Assembly: GCA_900550595.1 (NCBI GenBank)
Contig: URTB01000011.1
Location: 1 to 16,470 of the forward strand
Origin: an uncultured Collinsella sp.
Lineage (GTDB): Bacteria > Actinomycetota > Coriobacteriia > Coriobacteriales > Coriobacteriaceae
Length of the DNA: 16,470 nucleotides
Direction: 5' to 3'
Shown here: positions 14,042 to 16,470 of the stretch, piece after piece
Layout of the letters: every line of letters starts with the position of its first letter
Numbering within the stretch: position 1 is the stretch's first letter
Notes under the pieces: model-generated
What the model was told of the DNA's origin: nothing
The model's input: only the letters and a program-made list of their open reading frames with translations
The model's database searches: none
Translations under genes and position numbers: made by a program

Positions 14042-15388
14042 ATGGAACACGACCTCACACGCGGCAATGTCCTCAAGACCATCGCGGTCTTTGCCCTGCC
14101 TTATATGCTCTCGTACTTTTTGCAGATGCTCTACGGCATGGCCGATCTGTACATGATGGGGCAGTTTAGCGGCGCCGCCGGCATCACCGCCGTGGGCAAT
14201 GGCGCGCAGACGCTCTATATCATTACCGTGACGCTCGTGGGCCTGGCCATGGGAACGACGGTCATCGTCGGCCACGCCGTGGGCTCGCGTCGCTTCGATC
14301 GCGCCGAGACCGCCATCGGCAACACCATTACGCTGTTTATGGGCGTCTCGGTGGTACTGGCCGTCATCTTGTTTGCACTATGCCCGCAGGTTGTGGCGCT
14401 CATTGGCACGCCGCCCGAGGCGGTCGAAGGCACCGCCGCCTACCTGCGTATCTGCTTTGTCGGCATTCCGTTTATCGCCGCATACAACATTCTCTCGGCC
14501 ATCTTTCGCGGCCTTGGCGATTCGCGCTCGCCCATGTACGTGATCGGCGTGGCATGCATCATCAACATCGCGCTCGATTTTCTGTTTATCGGCCACATGG
14601 GGCTCGGCCCCGTGGGCGCGGCACTCGGCACGGTAACCGCCCAGACGGCAAGCGTTGCCCTCGCGCTTGTGTGGCTTAAGAGCCGCCGCACGAACATCCA
14701 CGTTAAGCGTAGCGACCTGCGCCCCCAGCCCGAGGTGCTCAGCAGCATTCTTAAGATCGGCGTGCCCGTGGCAGTACAGGACGGCTGCATCCAGGTGGCT
14801 TTTATGTTTATCACCGTCATCGCCAACCATCGCGGCCTGGTCGACGCCGCCGCCGTGGGCCTGGTCGAGAAGATGATCAGCTTTTTGTTCATTGTGCCGA
14901 GTTCCATGGGTGCCACCGTCAGCGCGCTCACGGCGCAAAACGCCGGCGCGGGCAAGGGCGACCGTGCACGTCAGGTACTCAAGGACGCCATGACCATATC
15001 GGTAGTGTACGGCTGCCTAATCACGGTGCTGATGTGGCTGGTGGCGCCGGCGTTTATCGGCTTTTTTGCCAAGGACCCCGCGGTGGTCGCGGCCGGCACC
15101 GGCTATATGCACAGTTATATTTTCGACGCAATCTTTGCCGGCATCCACATTTGCTTTAGCGGCTTTTTCGCTGCGTATGGCAAGAGTTACATCGGCTTTG
15201 CGCACAACGTGCTGGCGGTGGCGCTCATTCGCGTGCCCGGCGCCTGGCTGCTGTCGAACGCCTATTCCGATACGTTGTTTCCCATGGGCATCGCCTCGCC
15301 GTGCGGGTCAATTCTGTCGGCAGTCATTTGCGTGATGGCATTCACCGTACTCAACCGCCGCGGAGCTTTTGACAAGCTGATGGCGTAG
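14042..15388 (+). CDS. MATE family multidrug efflux transporter
   Basis: A 448-residue membrane protein, the usual length of the MATE family, with about 12 hydrophobic helices. It starts MEHDLTRGNVLKTIAVFALP, the typical MATE beginning, and contains family patterns such as LYGMADLYMMGQFSGAAGITAVG, an internal repeat-like IPFIAAYNILSAIFRGLGDSRSP and VVGLVEKM-like sequence in the second half (VGLVEKMISFLFIVPSSMGA). It would export cationic drugs or metabolites using a Na+ or H+ gradient; the substrate is unknown. The ATG at 14042 lies about 34 bases after the predicted transcription start and has AGAAAG upstream, a weak ribosome site. In-frame ATG at 13928 is upstream of the promoter and rejected. 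It is followed after 54 bases by the regulator gene. Confidence 0.92.
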   Translation: MEHDLTRGNVLKTIAVFALPYMLSYFLQMLYGMADLYMMGQFSGAAGITAVGNGAQTLYIITVTLVGLAMGTTVIVGHAVGSRRFDRAETAIGNTITLFMGVSVVLAVILFALCPQVVALIGTPPEAVEGTAAYLRICFVGIPFIAAYNILSAIFRGLGDSRSPMYVIGVACIINIALDFLFIGHMGLGPVGAALGTVTAQTASVALALVWLKSRRTNIHVKRSDLRPQPEVLSSILKIGVPVAVQDGCIQVAFMFITVIANHRGLVDAAAVGLVEKMISFLFIVPSSMGATVSALTAQNAGAGKGDRARQVLKDAMTISVVYGCLITVLMWLVAPAFIGFFAKDPAVVAAGTGYMHSYIFDAIFAGIHICFSGFFAAYGKSYIGFAHNVLAVALIRVPGAWLLSNAYSDTLFPMGIASPCGSILSAVICVMAFTVLNRRGAFDKLMA

Positions 15389-15442
15389 CGGGGCAACGCA
15401 AGCCTGGCGCCCCTCCCCGACCCTATTGAAAGGAGCGGTCCT

Positions 15443-16291
15443 GTGATCGACATGCCAAGTGAACATACCGAGGGCCTGCTCCGCATTGGCGAGGTGGCAC
15501 GCCTGTTTAACCTGAGCGTGGGCACGTTGCGCCATTACGAACAGATGGGCCTACTGGACCCGGCGCACATCGATCCGGCGAGCGGGTACCGCTACTACGG
15601 ATCGCGGCAGCTCTCCACCCTCAATACCATCAGCCACCTGCGCGTTCTCGATTTGTCACTCGCGCAAATCCGTGATTTTGTGACCATGCGCGATGTGGAC
15701 CTTATGCAGCGGCAGCTGGCTCAGCAGCAGGAGCTCATCGAGCGCAAGCGCCGCGAGCTCGAACGCGTGTCGCGCAAGATCGATAACCGGCTTGCGCTGC
15801 TTCACGATGCCCTGAACACCAAGCTCGACACCATTTGCACAATCGATGCGCCCGAATTTCGCTGCGCCGTGCTGCGCGAACGCGTCAATCCTACCGACGC
15901 CTATGCGCTGGAGTGGCAGATTCGTCAATTGCAGAAGGGGCAGCACGAGACCTTTGTCTTCTTGGGCAACTTGGGCGTTGGGATCAGCGCCGAGCGCCTC
16001 GCCGCCGGCGACTTTGACGGCTACGACGAGGTCTTTTTGCTGCTCGATAACACCGATGATTACGTGGGCGACGTCGAGACGCGGCCCGCCGCGCGATGCC
16101 TGACCATAAGCTTCCGCGGCACGCACGGGCAGGCAGGCACGCGCTATGAGCAGCTGCTCGGCTATATGCGCGAGCGCAACCTGACACCCGCCGGGCCCTC
16201 GCGCGAGATTGCCCTGATCGACGACATCATCAGCGACGACCCCACAACCTACGTGACACAGATCACGGTGCCGATTGCCCCAGCAAAGTAA
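15443..16291 (+). CDS. MerR-family regulator with GyrI-like effector domain (BmrR type)
   Basis: A 282-residue transcription factor. Residues 10-75 are the winged helix-turn-helix of MerR proteins: LRIGEVARLFNLSVGTLRHYEQMGLLDP, then YRYYGSRQLSTLNTI. Residues about 80-120 form the dimerisation coiled coil (QQQELIERKRRELERVSRKI). The remainder, to YVTQITVPI at the end, matches the GyrI-like drug-binding domain of BmrR, including the YEQLLGYMRERNL and IALIDD...DDPTTYVT patterns. It probably senses a hydrophobic cation and activates the MATE exporter and itself from the dyad promoter upstream. The GTG start at 15443 has AAAGGAG 7 bases before it; ATG at 15452 is the alternative. The stop codon lies in the stem of the terminator. 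Confidence 0.92.
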   Translation: MIDMPSEHTEGLLRIGEVARLFNLSVGTLRHYEQMGLLDPAHIDPASGYRYYGSRQLSTLNTISHLRVLDLSLAQIRDFVTMRDVDLMQRQLAQQQELIERKRRELERVSRKIDNRLALLHDALNTKLDTICTIDAPEFRCAVLRERVNPTDAYALEWQIRQLQKGQHETFVFLGNLGVGISAERLAAGDFDGYDEVFLLLDNTDDYVGDVETRPAARCLTISFRGTHGQAGTRYEQLLGYMRERNLTPAGPSREIALIDDIISDDPTTYVTQITVPIAPAK

Positions 16292-16329
16292 GAACCGCCC
16301 GGAAGACATCGTGCTTCCGGGCGGTTCTT
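16290..16329. terminator. Bidirectional intrinsic terminator-like hairpin
   Basis: AAGAACCGCCCGGAAG (16290-16305) and CTTCCGGGCGGTTCTT (16314-16329) form a perfect 16-base stem with an 8-base loop, between the convergent merR and ligA genes. Its outer A and T bases give short T-runs on both strands. It overlaps the merR stop codon. Confidence 0.85.
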
Positions 16330-16348
16330 CAATTTGACTATTGATGCA

Positions 16349-16470
16349 CTAAGCCTGGGGCACCTGACCAGTAGCCAAGATCTGCTCGAGTGCATCCTCG
16401 TCCAGCACGGGCACACCCAGCTGCTCGGCCTTGGTGAGCTTGGAGCCCGCTTTGGGGCCGGCGACCAGAT
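16349..16470 (-). CDS. ligA: NAD-dependent DNA ligase LigA, C-terminal end (partial)
   Basis: Only the last 39 codons are in the window; the gene continues past base 16470. The minus strand reads [34 protein letters not shown], then QVPQA and a TAG stop at 16349-16351. This matches the end of the C-terminal BRCT domain of LigA, which joins DNA nicks in replication and repair; the [23 protein letters not shown] pattern is characteristic. It converges on the merR gene and shares its terminator. Other BRCT proteins are possible, but LigA is the best fit. Confidence 0.85.
   Translation of the reverse strand, partial: LVAGPKAGSKLTKAEQLGVPVLDEDALEQILATGQVPQA

Overview
The window looks like a chromosomal segment of a high-GC, Gram-positive gut actinobacterium. 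My best guess is a Collinsella-like member of the Coriobacteriia. This rests on cell-wall-anchored (LPxTG-type) surface proteins, generally GC-rich coding sequence, and a nuclease-like protein of a kind I associate with Coriobacteriia. There is no rRNA or other marker here to confirm the genus.

Left region (1-6836, all on the minus strand): a three-gene sortase-dependent pilus/adhesin operon. It is read as a 1089-residue beta-helix adhesin with two Spy0128-like pilin domains (LPLSG sorting signal), then a GC-rich SpaA-type pilin (MPSTG), then a second SpaA-type pilin (LPLTG). The matching class C sortase is not in the window and probably lies just beyond base 1. The adhesin gene carries a run of nine G (coding strand) just after the signal peptide. 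A gain or loss of one G brings an immediate stop, so this is a strong candidate for an ON/OFF phase-variation switch. Upstream of it is an AT-rich regulatory region with several dyads.

Middle region (7341-12418, minus strand): a HAD-family phosphatase, an MFS efflux-type transporter, and a molybdenum-cofactor pair, moaA followed 4 bases later by an unusual moaC-mobB fusion. Between MFS and moaC-mobB lies a roughly 100-base, strongly self-complementary segment. Its two base substitution pairs outside the matches are mostly G-U compatible only on the plus strand, which suggests a structured RNA.

Right region (12652-16470): a Coriobacteria-type protein with a C-terminal DUF559/Vsr-like nuclease core (minus), then a divergent MATE multidrug exporter and a BmrR-like MerR regulator (plus). 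A MerR-type promoter with a 19-base spacer and a CTACAA-TCG-TTGTAG dyad precedes the exporter. The pair ends at a strong bidirectional terminator, facing the 3' end of ligA (minus) at the window edge.

Two families of intergenic palindromes are scattered between 7.3 and 13.9 kb: three 65-base elements with nearly identical arms of up to 21 bases, and four shorter elements built on CCACAAAGG/CCTTTGTGG arms around a GG(A/C)CAGG core. Neither behaves simply as terminators.
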